DNA of 62,700 nucleotides, taken from positions 1 through 62,700 of the forward strand of contig MU278397.1 in assembly GCA_022385755.1 (NCBI GenBank), read 5' to 3'. The stretch is from Trametopsis cervina (lineage: Eukaryota > Basidiomycota > Agaricomycetes > Polyporales > Irpicaceae). This document shows positions 33,879 through 45,994 of the stretch, piece after piece. The notes under the pieces are model-generated. The model searched no databases and had not been told where the DNA came from. It saw nothing but the letters and a program-made list of their open reading frames with translations. A program made the position numbers and the translations under genes. The first letter of the stretch is position 1. Every line of letters begins with the position of its first letter.

Positions 33879-34599
33879 CCGATCCTTTGCGCGCCCATGC
33901 ACAACATTCCTCCCCCGCCGTAACAGATCGCTGTACCTGACCGTCTCTGTCGTCCTCGTCAACTGTAACCATCAACGACCCTTATGACGCCGTCTGTTCC
34001 CTCCATATCCGCCATCCCCCTTATTTCCCTCCTGTCTTTATTTTTTTCTGATCGGTCTTCCTTTTTTATTATCCACTTCGGCCTTCTGCTCATGTATCCT
34101 ACAACCGCGTATCATCTCCTTGCTATCGTTGTTACTCTCTTTACCCGTCGGTTGTAGCCAACTCGCACTTTTGTCTTAGGATATTTGGTGAAATGATGAT
34201 CACCTCATAATGTCCCTGCCTATGCTGCGTCCCTCTTCGGTTGCAATATATTCAAGAATTCTCCCATGTAGCACACTACATTTCCGCATGGACCTCATCA
34301 CAGCAGGGAGATGCCCAGTCAACCGCCGATGCGGTTACTCCGATAATGTCACAAAAATGTCCATGGGAAATGCAGTGTCTAGATTTAAACTGACATGCGC
34401 ACGCCCATCTTTCGCTCGCATTTGTGGTCGGCTTGACTCAGCATCCCGCGAATATGGGCCCTCCCAGTCTAGTACATATCCTCACGACAGATATTATCTC
34501 CATTCGTCTCAATTGCAACTATCCGGACCGCCGGTCCCAAATTGTCATCTACGTATCGTACAACACCGCGACAACTCTGAGAGATGTTGCAACGGATGC
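33879..34599. other. Convergent 3' flanks, no gene seen
   Basis: A T-rich stretch (33990-34160) on the forward strand contains TTTATTTTTTTCTGATC, typical of a fungal 3' region. The frame that crosses 34210-34773 is antisense to the last exon of the monooxygenase and not protein-like. Confidence 0.5.
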
Positions 34600-36573
34600 T
34601 CACCCTTGTCTTCGGACCCGCTGCCAGAGCTTCACGCATGTGATACCAACAGCACCTACCGTCAACGCGGCGCTGATCCAGCTCGCATAGCCCAGCAGCT
34701 CAGCCTGTCGCTGCACCTTGCGCTTCACCGTTGCGTAGCTGATGTCGGGGCGAAAGGTCACCATGGTGTATAGCGGCAACCAACCGTTCGGTGTTCGGGT
34801 AGGGAAAGGGTCCCCGACCGTCGGAAGCTCAGGCGCGAGCTGTTCAGCCGTCAGAGCGTACAGAATGTTGTCCAGGGCTTTGCGAAACATGTAGCCAACT
34901 GTCGTCACGGAATGCCGCATCTCGGTGCTGTGCGGGGAAAATGACAATGAAAGGCGTCAGGGCGTTCTTGCGATAGTCGGAACGGCGACGCCCAGGTGTC
35001 GAGCGAAAAGCGTGAAATGAGTTTCCACTTACTAGTTATCCATGGCCAAGTCGGAGATAGCTATAAGATCCTCGTGCCTGCTTTCAGAATACATGTGGAG
35101 AGCTCGTGCCAGGCGTTCATCTTCTTCTCCTGTAGGGATAGCTAATTTGGGGTCCACGATATTGTTGCGCAACAGCATATCGAGCACACGAACATCTTCT
35201 AAGCCGCAATTCAGGCCCTGACCGTAGAACGGAACCATGGCATGCGCGGCATCTCCCAGAATTATGGCACGGTCTTTGTAATGATACGGCTTGGCCTGGA
35301 GATTAGATAAAATAAACGGCATGGGACGGTCTAGATCTCCATTATAGACTGTGGGAACGTACCTTTATAGTTATTAGGGAGCTCCGAGGATTATTTCTGA
35401 AGTCTCTCAATAGATTATCTTCCCCAATAAGAGGTAAGGCGTCGGGGAAATTGGTCCTGAACCATTTCAAAATCTTTTCTTCTCTGTCAAGCTGGGAAAA
35501 TTCCGAAGTCGGCGCAAATAAAGTGCAAGTGAAGGTGCGGTCCTATAGCAGCGGCAATATCAGCACTAGGGATAAAATAATGAAGGCGAGAAGGCAGGGT
35601 GTAGCCTTGAGGCCATTATCTAACCTTATTGGGGAGGGCAATGAGCATGAATGAATGACGAGGCCAGATATGAAGGTGATTTGGGTCTATAAGGAAGGAC
35701 GCCTGTCCGTCAATATCACTGACTGGTCCCGCTGGCATCCTAAGCTCCAGGTATTCGTGGGGAATGTACGTCTGCTGATAGTCCATCCTGAGAAGATGGA
35801 ACGTCGATAAGAACGAGCATTCCAAACTTATCATGCTGATAGCAGCAATAGGAAATGTAACGTACCGTACAGCCCTCATCAGCTGACGACGCACGATGGA
35901 ATAACTGCCATCCGCGCCTACACAAAAATCGAAATTCACTTGTGCTTCTGGCGCACCGTCGTCGCGTACAGACATGACACGCGCGTCAAAGTCAATCGAC
36001 GTGACCTTGCGCTTGAAAAAGACCTGGATATTCGGTACGGAAAGAGCCTCTTCCAGGAGATCTTCGTTTAGAAGCGCACGGTCGATGGAATTGATGCACT
36101 GCGCACGGAGTCAATATGTGAAAGTGCACGGGAAAAATGGGAGAATTATGGGGTGAAAGGGCGTGCCGAACAAGGTGTACTGACCTGGCCGTCCCTGTCG
36201 TACCGCTGACTTTGGAGTTGTCCGTGGACATCGTGAATCATTCGTCCGTGCATGGGAATGACAGCACGAAGAAACCGCGCCGAGGCCTGAGGGTCAATTG
36301 CCCTCAGTGCTGCAATTCCGCGGGAAGACATGGCGAGATTAATCGACCTCTGCTGTGCGGCCGCCTTCGACGAGGGAAGACGCATGTCTATATTTTGACG
36401 GTTATATGCTGCACTGATATTCAGGCATAGAGATATAAACTTTAATGCTTACCGGGACGACCTTCGTAAATGTCTACGAGCCATCCTTGCTTAGCAAGGG
36501 ATATCGCGCACAGGCAACCGACCGGCCCTGCACCAACGATGATCGCTTTCCTCGCGGTGGGCTTGTGTTCCAT
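34600..36573 (-). CDS. BNA4: Kynurenine 3-monooxygenase
   Basis: Seven exons on the reverse strand: 36573-36453, 36387-36185, 36098-35866, 35787-35625, 35542-35363, 35295-35033, 34927-34600, giving 496 aa. This flavoprotein hydroxylates kynurenine with NADPH and O2 in tryptophan breakdown and de novo NAD synthesis. The FAD fold shows AIIVGAGPVGCL (GxGxxG, residues 14-19), then RSINLAMSSRG, typical of the family, FDFCVGADGSYSIVRRQL, and the second FAD motif ILGDAAHAMVPFYGQGLNCG. The end has one hydrophobic helix (SWISAALTVGAVGITCVKLW) followed by basic residues, matching the C-terminal mitochondrial outer-membrane anchor of this enzyme. Substrate assignment rests on overall resemblance to the KMO family. 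Confidence 0.95.
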
Positions 36574-37949
36574 TCCGAAGCCTGATGTGGTCGTAACCCA
36601 AGACCGAGACACAGAAAATGAGGTACTGACTTTGATCTCTATAATTAAAAGAGGCCTGCTTATTGTTTTCCGATATCCGAAAAATGGACGAACTGAACTG
36701 AGAATGTAATCATTGAACTCACACGGTGGGCTTACGATGGGAGATACGAACTGTTGTGGAAGGCGGAGACCAAGTCACGTCTAGACGCCGGGGACGCTGA
36801 ATGCTCAGTCATGAATGATGCGCCGCATAGCGGATCAAACTCTGTACTGATGGATCGCTGCCTTCCTCGGTTTGCGCTCTACCTCGAACCACCACCACCG
36901 ATGCCCGCAAAGGAGAGTTTTCGGCCAGGAGAAGCTGAGGAAAAGGGGAAATAGGCTATTACATGTGCGTATTTACTGTCTCAAGTGGGGTAGGATGTTC
37001 ATCAGAGTCTAGTATCAGAGTTTATACGACTATGTTGATTGCTAGGATCAGGCCTTATTTGCAATTATTCGCGTCCACATCCCACAACATGCTAGCCCCG
37101 CCTCAGCGACTGCTGATGCGCCGTAGATGTGTCTTGTCCTGAAGTACACCACTGTGCGTGGTATCAACCCGGATCTCGTATAGACCCATGTATACGCACG
37201 CTTGGATTTTTCTCAATCCTCGCCTCTCGTGTTGATCAAAGGTTGCCCCCCAAATGATAGGCGACTCATATCTAGCAGTTTACTAGGCCCCGGATGGACG
37301 TACGTGATGCATTTCGTAGTTTCCACTGACGCACGACCCGGTTTTCCGTTTAGTGTTGATACCGCCACCAGACAATAACGGTGCCATCCGTTGATCTTGT
37401 CAGAGAAGGCATGTATAAGTCCGCAAGCCCGTAGCCACATAACAATGTTTGGCTGATATGCGTGCTAACGATGAATATCCCAGCACGCGCTGATCATGAC
37501 GCATATTTACGTCCACATCGTTGGATCCCTCCTGGTGATGACCCTGCGTTTTACTCCGGTATGTCGGGATCGCTGGTGAGTTGACTGACATCTCTATTAA
37601 GACATCGACATGCTATAGCCGAAGGGTCTGTACATCAACGAAAATGCGTAGATCTGCGAAGAGCTCAAGTCCAACAGGTCAAGGCAGGCTGTGAGGGTAC
37701 AGCATTCGTGCACCACGTCTGACGCAACGTTTATCACTAGCCCCGCGCTTCGGAGGATCGACTGCGCAGATTTGATGGCCGCATCGCTTTACGACCTGAA
37801 GCAGATCTGTAGACTAGTCCGGAATATAGCAGATAGGCACGAGGACCAGTACAGGACACCCTTACCACGTTCCCGCCTCCGTTCAAAGATATAAGGACAC
37901 TCGCAGAGAAGGATGATGTTGTATCATCCTGTAACCTTCCCCATCCGAG
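36574..37949. other. Intergenic region, no gene seen
   Basis: About 1.4 kb between KMO (reverse) and the first membrane-protein gene (forward). Only short frames without domains. GATATAAGG at about 37886 could serve as the TATA element of the membrane-protein gene. Confidence 0.5.
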
Positions 37950-39443
37950 ATGTCCGACTCGCTGGCATCTGCGTTTGGCGTTCTTTCGAGTCTAGCGGTA
38001 GTCTATTCCGCTGTGAGTGCTTTGTTTGGTGAGTCTCTCAGTGCCTTATCTTCAAGGCCAGACGCTCACCCGTACTGTCTGAAGGTGTGTATTTCGTGTT
38101 GTTCGTCCTGGCGATATGGGCGACCAGCCGCCGTAAGGGCGAGTCCGGTAGACGCCTCAGTGTGGTTACTTGGTTATTGTGGGTTTCTTCTTTCCATTAT
38201 CAATCACTGCTTTGTTTGATCATCGACGCAGATTTATTGACTTACTTGTCCACTATATCACGCGAGGGATTGCGTTGGCTGAAGCTCGCAAGGGCAACAC
38301 AGTGGAAGCGGGTGCTACAGGGCAGATGATACCCCTTCTCTTTTTTGGAAGGTGTGTTTTTAAGGGACTATCGCGACATCTTACTCACTAGTGGTGCATA
38401 TCAGTATCACTGTTACTATAGCTGTAAGCTCCACGCCATGCGAGTCATATGCTGTGTATGAGCGAGGCTTAAATCCTATCAGGGCCTCCTCTCCGACGGT
38501 CTCGTAGCATGGCGCTGTTACGTACTTTATGAACGTCGAGCATGGGTAAAATATGGACCAGCTACTGTCATCGTCATCAATGCTCGTAAGTAACCTTTGC
38601 CTACTCCGACCCTTCTAACAAGCGATGGCAGTGCTTGGATTTGCGGGAGACTTTCAATATTTATTTGTTCACGGCAACGCTCTGCAGACATCTAATCACC
38701 TCCTGCATTCGGCTTTCAAAATCTCAGCGGTCTGGGGCTATTGTATGCTGGCTTTGAATGCGGCGTTGACAGGTGCTATTATCGGGAAGATCCTGTGAGT
38801 GCTTATGCGCAATGAGGTTGGGGGGAGCGTACTGAAAGAAATCGCAGTCACGCTGCGCGCAGAGTTGCTCAGCAATCCTCCTGTGAATATAATGGGCAGC
38901 AGTACATGTTAATCGTCGAAGCAGTCATCGAATCAGCTCTGGTCAACTTCCTAGGAATTCTCTTATACGAGATTGCCACGTTTGCCCCGACAGGTAACGT
39001 TGAGGTGAGTTCATCCGCGGTCCCATTGCACGGCTTGGCGATGATCTCAACACTTCACAGGTTACTTTCGGCGTCGGATACGTATTCTTCTGCATCCTCC
39101 CTATTTTCTTCGTGAGTGGCGATTCCTCATGTACGATCAATAAAGATTGACTGCGTGTCGATAGGGGATTTCTCAATGTCTGATCACTGTGCGACTGTGC
39201 CTCCTTGAAAAACATCCATCAAGGACTCCCAGTGCCAGACGGATTCCGATTGGACGAACACTGGAGAGCTCAATCAGCGGCAGAAGCCTCCGCACTCTGC
39301 CGGATGACCTTGAAATACCACGCATCACCTTCGCCGTTCATGGTCATGAATATTGCAGATACGGCTTATGTGTCGCGAAGAATACTGATAACATGCTTCC
39401 GTGCCCCATGGCCTTTGACGATCCTAAAAGAGGGCCTTTTTGA
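37950..39443 (+). CDS. Seven-helix membrane protein A (basidiomycete family)
   Basis: Nine exons: 37950-38028, 38085-38178, 38232-38351, 38405-38423, 38483-38585, 38632-38794, 38848-39004, 39061-39111, 39165-39443, giving 354 aa. About seven hydrophobic segments are visible, including SALFGVYFVLFVLAIW, a segment around LLVHYITRG, KYGPATVIVINALLGFAGD, WGYCMLALNAALTGAIIGKI, SALVNFLGILLYEIA and VGYVFFCILPIFFGISQCLITVRL. The signatures LLSDGLVAWRCYVLYERRAW and LLGFAGDFQYL are shared with the paralog at 44.3 kb, and exons 2-6 match its exon lengths exactly. I know this as a recurrent uncharacterised family in mushroom-forming fungi. Topology resembles a small receptor, but no signalling role is shown. 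The C-terminal tail after RLCLLEK is unlike the paralog's and lacks its GFADD continuation. Confidence 0.8.
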
Positions 39444-39955
39444 CGGACCTCTTGATGAACTAACGAATGGGCTACCCCTCTCATGTATACGTAAATGACA
39501 CTCAGCGTAACGACTGTTTGACCACGACTCCCCGGGCGATGACTTGCCCACATACTTTCTTCTGACTGCATCGGATGTCCCCTGGCGCGTCTAACTCATA
39601 ACTAAAATAAGTCCCCAGCACAGGCTAGTGAACTAACCCAGCCACCAGAGCGATGCTTGGCATGATATCGAGCTGCAGAAGTGCAAGCGAAACCCGAGGC
39701 AGGATGAAAGATCACTCCGAGTTAGCCGAACTACGAATTTATATCGCCGAGCGCCAGGTTCTAATCGAGGATAACCTGAAGTAGCGAAGTCCGACAGCGA
39801 ACAGCTACATGTGCTGGTCGGCAGACAATGGACCCGGTACGGGAACTTGACAGCTCTATTCACGATGAGTATATAACCATTGATGTCCAGCAATGTCGTT
39901 CCCGCTCAGCTTATCCAGCACCGCCCGCCCATCGACTTCAACGAGATCTTGAGTT
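39444..39955. other. Intergenic region, no gene seen
   Basis: About 510 bp between membrane protein A and the first dehydrogenase. No supported coding sequence or clear repeat. Confidence 0.45.
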
Positions 39956-41014
39956 ATGGCGTCTTCTCCTCGTGTCTGGCTGGGTACGGTGATTGAGAGT
40001 TCAAAATCTCCGCTTTCAAACTGACACGCTTTGTTCATCTAGTGACAGGATCTTCTTCAGGCTTTGGGAGAATACTGGTAGAGCACGCGCTCAGCAAGGG
40101 TGACAACGTCGTTGCTACGCTTCGGAAGCCTGAGGTTCTCAAAGAACTACAAGACACCACTCCCTCCAATCAGCTCCTCGTCTTGAAAGTCGATGTCACC
40201 AAGCCAGAGGACATAATCAACGCCTTTGTCAAGGCCAAGGAATCTTTCGGCCGTGTTGATGTCGTTTTCAACAACGCGGGTTATGGCATGAGCTCCTTGG
40301 TCGAAGGTACACCTGATGACGTCGCCCGTGCAATTTTCGAGACCAATTTCTGGGGCAGCACTTCTGTGAGCAGAGAGGCAGTCCGCTTCTTCAGGGATGA
40401 AAACCCAGCAGGCGCAGGAGGCCGAGTGATTGTTACGAGCTCGTACGTCGGTATCGTGACTCCCCCTACTTTGGGATGGTATAGCGCTACCAAGCACGGT
40501 TCGTTCTTATTATCTTTCCCCCAAGATTACTAATTAATCAACACGGCGTGATATTACGTAGCTGTGGAAGCGATTCACGAAGCTTTAGCTCAAGAAATGG
40601 ATCCGTCGTGGAATATCAAGGCATGCTATTTATCTATAGCCCTTGCATGATTATTGGCACTGACATTAACGTATCCTGCTCTAGGTTTCTATCTTGGAGC
40701 CAGGTACATTCCGTACTCTGGCTGTAGACAGAGCCGTCAGGGTCCCCATTCCGGATGTTTACATCAACCCGAAGCCGACGGCAGGACTTCTGAAGGCTAA
40801 TGAGATGCTAGGACATATCTTAAAGCCTGAAACCAAGCTAGGGGACGCAAAGAAGGCTGTCGATAAGATCTACGAGCTGTCTGTGATGACCGATCCCCCT
40901 CTCAGACTGCATCTTGGCGGAGACGCTACACAACAACTACGCCTCTATTTCCAAGGCAATCTTGAGGAGGTCAACAAGTATGCAGACTGGTCTGCCAACC
41001 TCGTCGAAGAGTAA
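39956..41014 (+). CDS. Short-chain dehydrogenase/reductase A
   Basis: Four exons: 39956-39983, 40043-40498, 40562-40620, 40685-41014, giving 290 aa. Classical Rossmann SDR: TGSSSGFG (residues 11-18) binds the nucleotide, NNAG is at 86-89, active-site Asn111 is in ETNFWG, Ser142/143 is in TSSYVG, and YSATK has Tyr156 and Lys160. All catalytic residues are present. The block resembles fungal NAD(P)-binding oxidoreductases of unknown substrate. Intron 3 (40621-40684) begins with GC, not GT; reading through it meets a stop quickly, and the downstream paralog has a normal GT at the same place. It is a tandem duplicate of the gene at 41481, with identical exon lengths of 28, 456, 59 and 330 nt. Confidence 0.9.
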
Positions 41015-41480
41015 GAGCGATGACTCCTTGCGAGCGGAACGGAAGGCGTGAAAGGGTTACATCAGCTTCTGGACCATGTATCGAGCTTCTGAGGTCAATC
41101 CATCCCGTTCTGTCTGACGCACCCTGGTTCGGCCACCCTGCGACTATCTATCCCACTAGGCGCCTCTCCCTTTATTCATTGCTCACTGTCACAAGCAACC
41201 TGGCGAACTAGCACACCTGCGCACTGCCCTCACCCATATCGTTTATTAGTCACTGGAATCATGCTTCCCCGCGCCTCAATCTTTGCACTGCGGTAAGCTC
41301 GGTCATGCTTCAACGCGATGACGTGAGTTCATGAATAATGGCTTCCCGTATAAATCGGTGCGCGAATCAGTGTGGGAGGTATGTCGAATAGTTTATGCGA
41401 CCGTGGTATATATTGAATCGCAAATATGCTAGCTGAATCCTCACACAAGCAGATCGTACTCAAGCAGCGCATACAACACA

Positions 41481-42519
41481 ATGTCTACTTCCCCTCGCGT
41501 TTGGCTGAGTACGCTTCATAATCATGATTCGAAGTCTTTTTAACCACGCAATATTCTCAGTTACAGGCACGTCGTCTGGGTTCGGGCGAACTGTTGCAGA
41601 GTTCGTCTTGAGCAAGGGTGACAAGGTTGTTGCGACACTGCGCAAGCCAGAGGCCCTCAAGGACCTTCAAGATAGCACTCCAGCAGGTCAGCTGCTTGTC
41701 CTCAAGGTCGACGTCACCAAGCCAGAGGACATCGTTAGTGCATTCGCCTCAGCGAAGGAAACCTTTGGCCGTGTCGACGTGGTGTTCAACAACGCCGGTT
41801 ACGGCATGCGCTCGATTTGCGAAGGTACTCCGGACCATGTCGCTCGAGCGATCTTCGAAACCAACTTTTGGGGGAGCGCCAATGTCAGCAAAGAGGCTGT
41901 CCGTTTCCTTCGGGATGAGAACCCTGCGGGGTCAGGCGGTCGGATCATTTTGACGAGCTCATACGCTTCAGCTACAGGGTTTCCTACCATGTCGTGGTAC
42001 AGTGCCACTAAGCACGGTGGGTCGCGACCATCCATTCATAGGTAATCTAGGGGCTTATTCTCTTGCACAGCCATTGACGCTGTTCATGAGTCTCTGTCTG
42101 AGGAAGTGGACCCTTCGTGGAACATAAAAGTACGTGTTCCCGCCTTGCGTTCCTCGTTTGTGCGCTGCTGACAGCGTGTACGCTTTCAGATTACTATGTT
42201 GCAACCAGGGGTATTCCGCACCTCGGCGGTGGAATCCAGGGTTATAGTGCCACCTCCCGACATTTATCTCAACCCGAAACCGACGGCTGGGATCGTCAAG
42301 ATGGACGAGCTACTAGGTTATATGACTCAGCCCGGTGCAAAGCTCGGCGACGTCAAGAAGGCTGCTGACAGGATCTACAAGTTGTCCACAATGCCCGATC
42401 CCCCGCTCAGGCTGCCCCTCGGTGACGATGCTGTTCACCAGCTGCGTCTCCAACTCGGAAAAATGCTGGCGGAAGTCAACAAGTACGCGGAGTGGGCTGA
42501 GGGTCTTGTTGAGGCATAA
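41481..42519 (+). CDS. Short-chain dehydrogenase/reductase B
   Basis: Four exons: 41481-41508, 41561-42016, 42071-42129, 42190-42519, giving 290 aa with exon lengths identical to its upstream tandem copy. Seen: TGTSSGFG for the nucleotide, NNAGYGM, ETNFWG, TSSYAS and YSATK, so the catalytic set N-S-Y-K is intact. The C-terminal lid differs modestly (LQPGVFRTSAVESRV against LEPGTFRTLAVDRAV), which could change substrate choice. All three introns here have GT donors. TATAAA at about 41350 suits a promoter for this copy. The substrate is unknown. Both SDRs sit between two paralogous membrane-protein genes. Confidence 0.9.
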
Positions 42520-44270
42520 GCTGACTGTGGCTACCGTATGAGCCCACTTATGCGTCAAACAAGTTTGATCATCATAAGGATGTGCAAATATTCGAACGAA
42601 TAGTAGTAGAATCAAATCGTCACGGCGCTGTTTGCGTGCCAGCAATTGTCGCCAGACGCCGGAGTTCAGGATAACGGATCAAACGCGTTCAATACCCGAA
42701 CGTACTCGCAACCACCATGTATCCTACAGAGACTTCGCCCTGCCGCTCAAAACCGCGATGGAAACGAGATACATTGATGCAGGAGAACAGCGTTGGTGCA
42801 CTGAACGAGCTGAGTTATCCCATGGATCACTTTGAAGCCCCAATGCCTTGCAGTCAGAATCAGCACCGCACTCATGGGTACATCGGCATTGGTGTATCCA
42901 GATCATAAGCAGCCCAGCCCCATTGAAATGTGCACACTGCTGTTACTGATACATGGCTCATATATGCTGATTCCAATGTATTCTTCTCGCTATTTCCAAT
43001 CTACTTTGTGAGTGTTTACTCTCGATATCATGACCGCAGCATTTATCAATGCATGGCTATGAAATCTCTAGCGTTGGAACGCACCTCGCGTCAGTCTCCT
43101 TGCAAGATAGCTTCCGGACAATTAGTTATATCAGGATGAGCGTAGATGCCAACGACGGCCACATTTTCGGTTTCACTGGCGATACTCATGTACTGCAGGA
43201 TTGCTGTGACCTCTATGTAGACGCATATTGGATGGCGTGTCCCAGCATCAGCGTCGATGAGTTAAATTCGCGGTATAGTACACTAACCCACAGGTCGTCA
43301 CTTCGTTTACGTGCATGTACCTTCAGTCAGGTCGGGTGAGGTTTGGACACAATTTCAGATATAGCACTCGCTGATTTCTCGTACGAATAGACTTGATCCA
43401 AAGGCCCTCACGCTCATCACCAGACAATCATATGTAACGCTGATTCAAGATACGTTCGACTCGACGTGCTCTCGAAGAATACACCAGACTCCCATGGAGT
43501 AGGTACGCTTCCCAGGTTCCGAGCGTCGAACAAAGCGGCTCCTGTTCCGTGATTCAGCCATTGATCAAATGCATCTGCGCAGCAGCATTGCGTGTGTTTC
43601 TGGTGATGCTAATTCTACCAAAGCACCGGTTTAAACTGTGACTGGCCAACCAGTGAGTCACTCTCCCAGCCTAGGTTCATGTTGAGGAGCGCGTTAACTC
43701 TGCTTCTGCTCCATAGTGCGGTGCATCAGACTCTACGATCTGGAAACATTTTGCGTAGGATCATACCAGTGCGAATGTTTTTGAGATTTGGAGACTACCG
43801 TTTCGCAATGTCCATAGGTCTGTGAGTTTATTTTGCCCAATCATCCCTGTACTGACATTCGTCGACTCGACAGGTCATGCCGCTACGTCCTCGCAACTAC
43901 CTATTATCGATCATAACATCATACTCATCGTAAGAATTGGACAGAGTGGCTGTAATATCGTCAAATCTTTCCGCGCGGGAGCAAACGTCCGTGTCCTCGA
44001 TGTACAATCGGCTGTGGCGCATAATCATTATATCTTGATATCATCCAACTCACCACACTGCCCGATAGAACAGTACAGAATAAAGTGCTCGATTTGGATG
44101 TGGCAAATTGATAGCCATCCTCCTCGCAGTGAGTTTCCTGATATCACAAATGGAAGCTACCTGTGGTTGCAATTCGCTCAAGGCTGAAATGTGATATAAA
44201 GGGTGTCCCTGGCAGGATGGGTCTGTCTCATAGGAACGAACAGCACTCCGCTTCCTTGTTCCTTACAGCT
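42520..44270. other. Intergenic region with decayed sequence
   Basis: About 1.75 kb without an intact gene. It includes a relic of the membrane-protein family (next entry). TATAAAG at about 44192 lies roughly 80 bp before membrane protein B and suits its promoter. Confidence 0.5.
42972..43085 (+). pseudogene. Relic of the seven-helix membrane-protein family
   Basis: A readable fragment NVFFSLFPIYF is followed by GTGAGTG...CCGCAG in the position of an intron, and then IYQCMAMKSLALE. Membrane protein A has VFFCILPIFF, an intron starting GTGAGTGG at the same codon, then ISQCLITVRLCLLE. The matching intron position supports common descent. No upstream exons can be joined in order, so it is a fragment. 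Confidence 0.5.
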
Positions 44271-45732
44271 ATGCCAGCGCCGCCTCTCCCTTCCGGGCCA
44301 CCGGTACCTTTTCTGACGTACCAAACACTTTCTGTCAATGCTGTAATCTTTGCTGCCCTTAGTGCACTCTTTGGTATGTTGCCCGCTGCAAAACGAACAT
44401 CCCGATGCTAACTTCAAACCCCACGCAGGCACGTATCTGGTCTTGTTTGTGCTGGCGGTGTGGTCGACCTACAGGCGACCAGGATCGTCCTATAAACGAC
44501 TGCGCATCGTCACGGTAGTTCTGTACGAATTCTACGTCTCTTACATTGATGTAGCACTGACATGCTCGGTTTTCCGCTAGTTTTATTACACTTCTCGTAC
44601 ATTACATAGCTCGCTCTGTAACTTTTGGCTTCGCTCGTATGATCCAGGCCCCTGCAAACGAAATGTCCCTGGTGACGATTCCGCTTACTTTTGTTGGAGC
44701 GTGAGTAACTTCTCCACTCGTTATGGCCTCTTTTGACGCATTGATATTTGCTAGTCTCGCTTCAACAATGGCTGTAAGAAACTCCTCCCTCATTTAACGT
44801 TGCGGTAATGACTCAAACTCGACATCTCAGGGTTTGATTTCAGATAGTCTGGTGGCCTGGCGATTCTACGTTGTCTATGATAGGAAACCATGGGCACTAT
44901 ACATTCCCGTTGCCGCAATCATTATCAACGCCTGTGAGTTCTTTTACTTATGGAATCATCAATTGACCGCTAACATATCGGAATGCCAGTACTTGGGTTC
45001 GCGGGAGATCTCGAGTATCTGGACTACTATGGCAACGCTACATTTTACAACAACCGTCTGCATCTTATCTCATTCAAAATCAACGCTGCCTGGGGCTGGT
45101 GCATGTTCGCTATCAACTCGGTTTTGAGTGGAGCTATTGTGGGGAAGGTTATGTGCGTGCAGGCATTTCTGTCTACATAGAGAGCTAACAGCTGGATAGC
45201 TATGTTTCTCGCAAGGCTGCAAAGAATAATAGTGCGAGGCCCTATGGGAATAATCGCTACCACACTGCTCTTGCAGCTTTAATCGAATCAGCAACGGTAA
45301 CTTGGGCCGGTCTACTCCTATATGAAATTGCATCTGTAGCACCACTCGGTGGTATCACTGTAAGTTCAGGGTTCATGTTTCCGTACACCCATATTAATCT
45401 GGGGAGCCGTACAGCTTGTTTGGAACGTTGGTTATGTGATGGTCTGCATCCTCCCGATATTTTTCGTGAGTGCTTCCGCTTCCCTCCTTGTATGTTCTAA
45501 CGTCAAAATGCAGGGCATTTCACAATGTCTCATCACCGTGCGGCTTGGGTTTGCGGATGATACCTTTGACCAAAACGCTTATCCCAAGGCTGATGGGACT
45601 GGTCCAAGAGAGATACTGGCTATTACTGTGACACGCGAAACTCACAGCACCCATGATGATGAGTCCGGGAAGTGCCAGTGTGACCTGGAAGGTGTAGAGA
45701 AAGTCGTCGTTGATATCACTGGCGATGTGTAA
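44271..45732 (+). CDS. Seven-helix membrane protein B (paralog of A)
   Basis: Nine exons: 44271-44373, 44429-44522, 44581-44700, 44755-44773, 44831-44933, 44990-45152, 45200-45359, 45415-45465, 45514-45732, giving 343 aa. Exons 2-6 (94, 120, 19, 103, 163 nt) match membrane protein A base for base in length, as does exon 8 (51 nt). Helical segments include FAALSALFGTYLVLFVLAVW, LYIPVAAIIINALLGFAGD, WGWCMFAINSVLSGAIVGKV, ATVTWAGLLLYEIA and VGYVMVCILPIFFGISQCL. Conserved family words are LISDSLVAWRFYVVYDRKPW and VRLGFADD. The tail is cytosolic-looking, acidic and Thr/His-rich. Function is unknown. Amino-terminal residues PPLPSGPPVP precede the first helix and there is no signal peptide. Confidence 0.85.
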
Positions 45733-45994
45733 ACTATGTAGCTGATGCACCGTCCTCGCTGTCATGTGCATATTCTTTGTCTAAGTTGATGTACCCACCC
45801 GTTATGTTACGCCACAGCGATTGGATTCGTCACGGGGCACGGGCCGCGGCACATGTTGAGCGGCTATGTTAACTCGGTCATCCTTGCTGACTGTGCCGAG
45901 AATGAACGACCTCTCTTCCGTTGAACTGTCTTGACTGCGTGTCATCATTCAGCGCTGTCCCCTCCTTACCACCCTTGTGTCCTCACGGCTGAGA

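Noticed and set aside
43140..43230. Possible second relic of the membrane family (FGFTGDTHVLQ against LGFAGDLEYLD)
   Set aside because: The match is short and lies in the wrong order relative to the better relic at 42972. Not enough to call.
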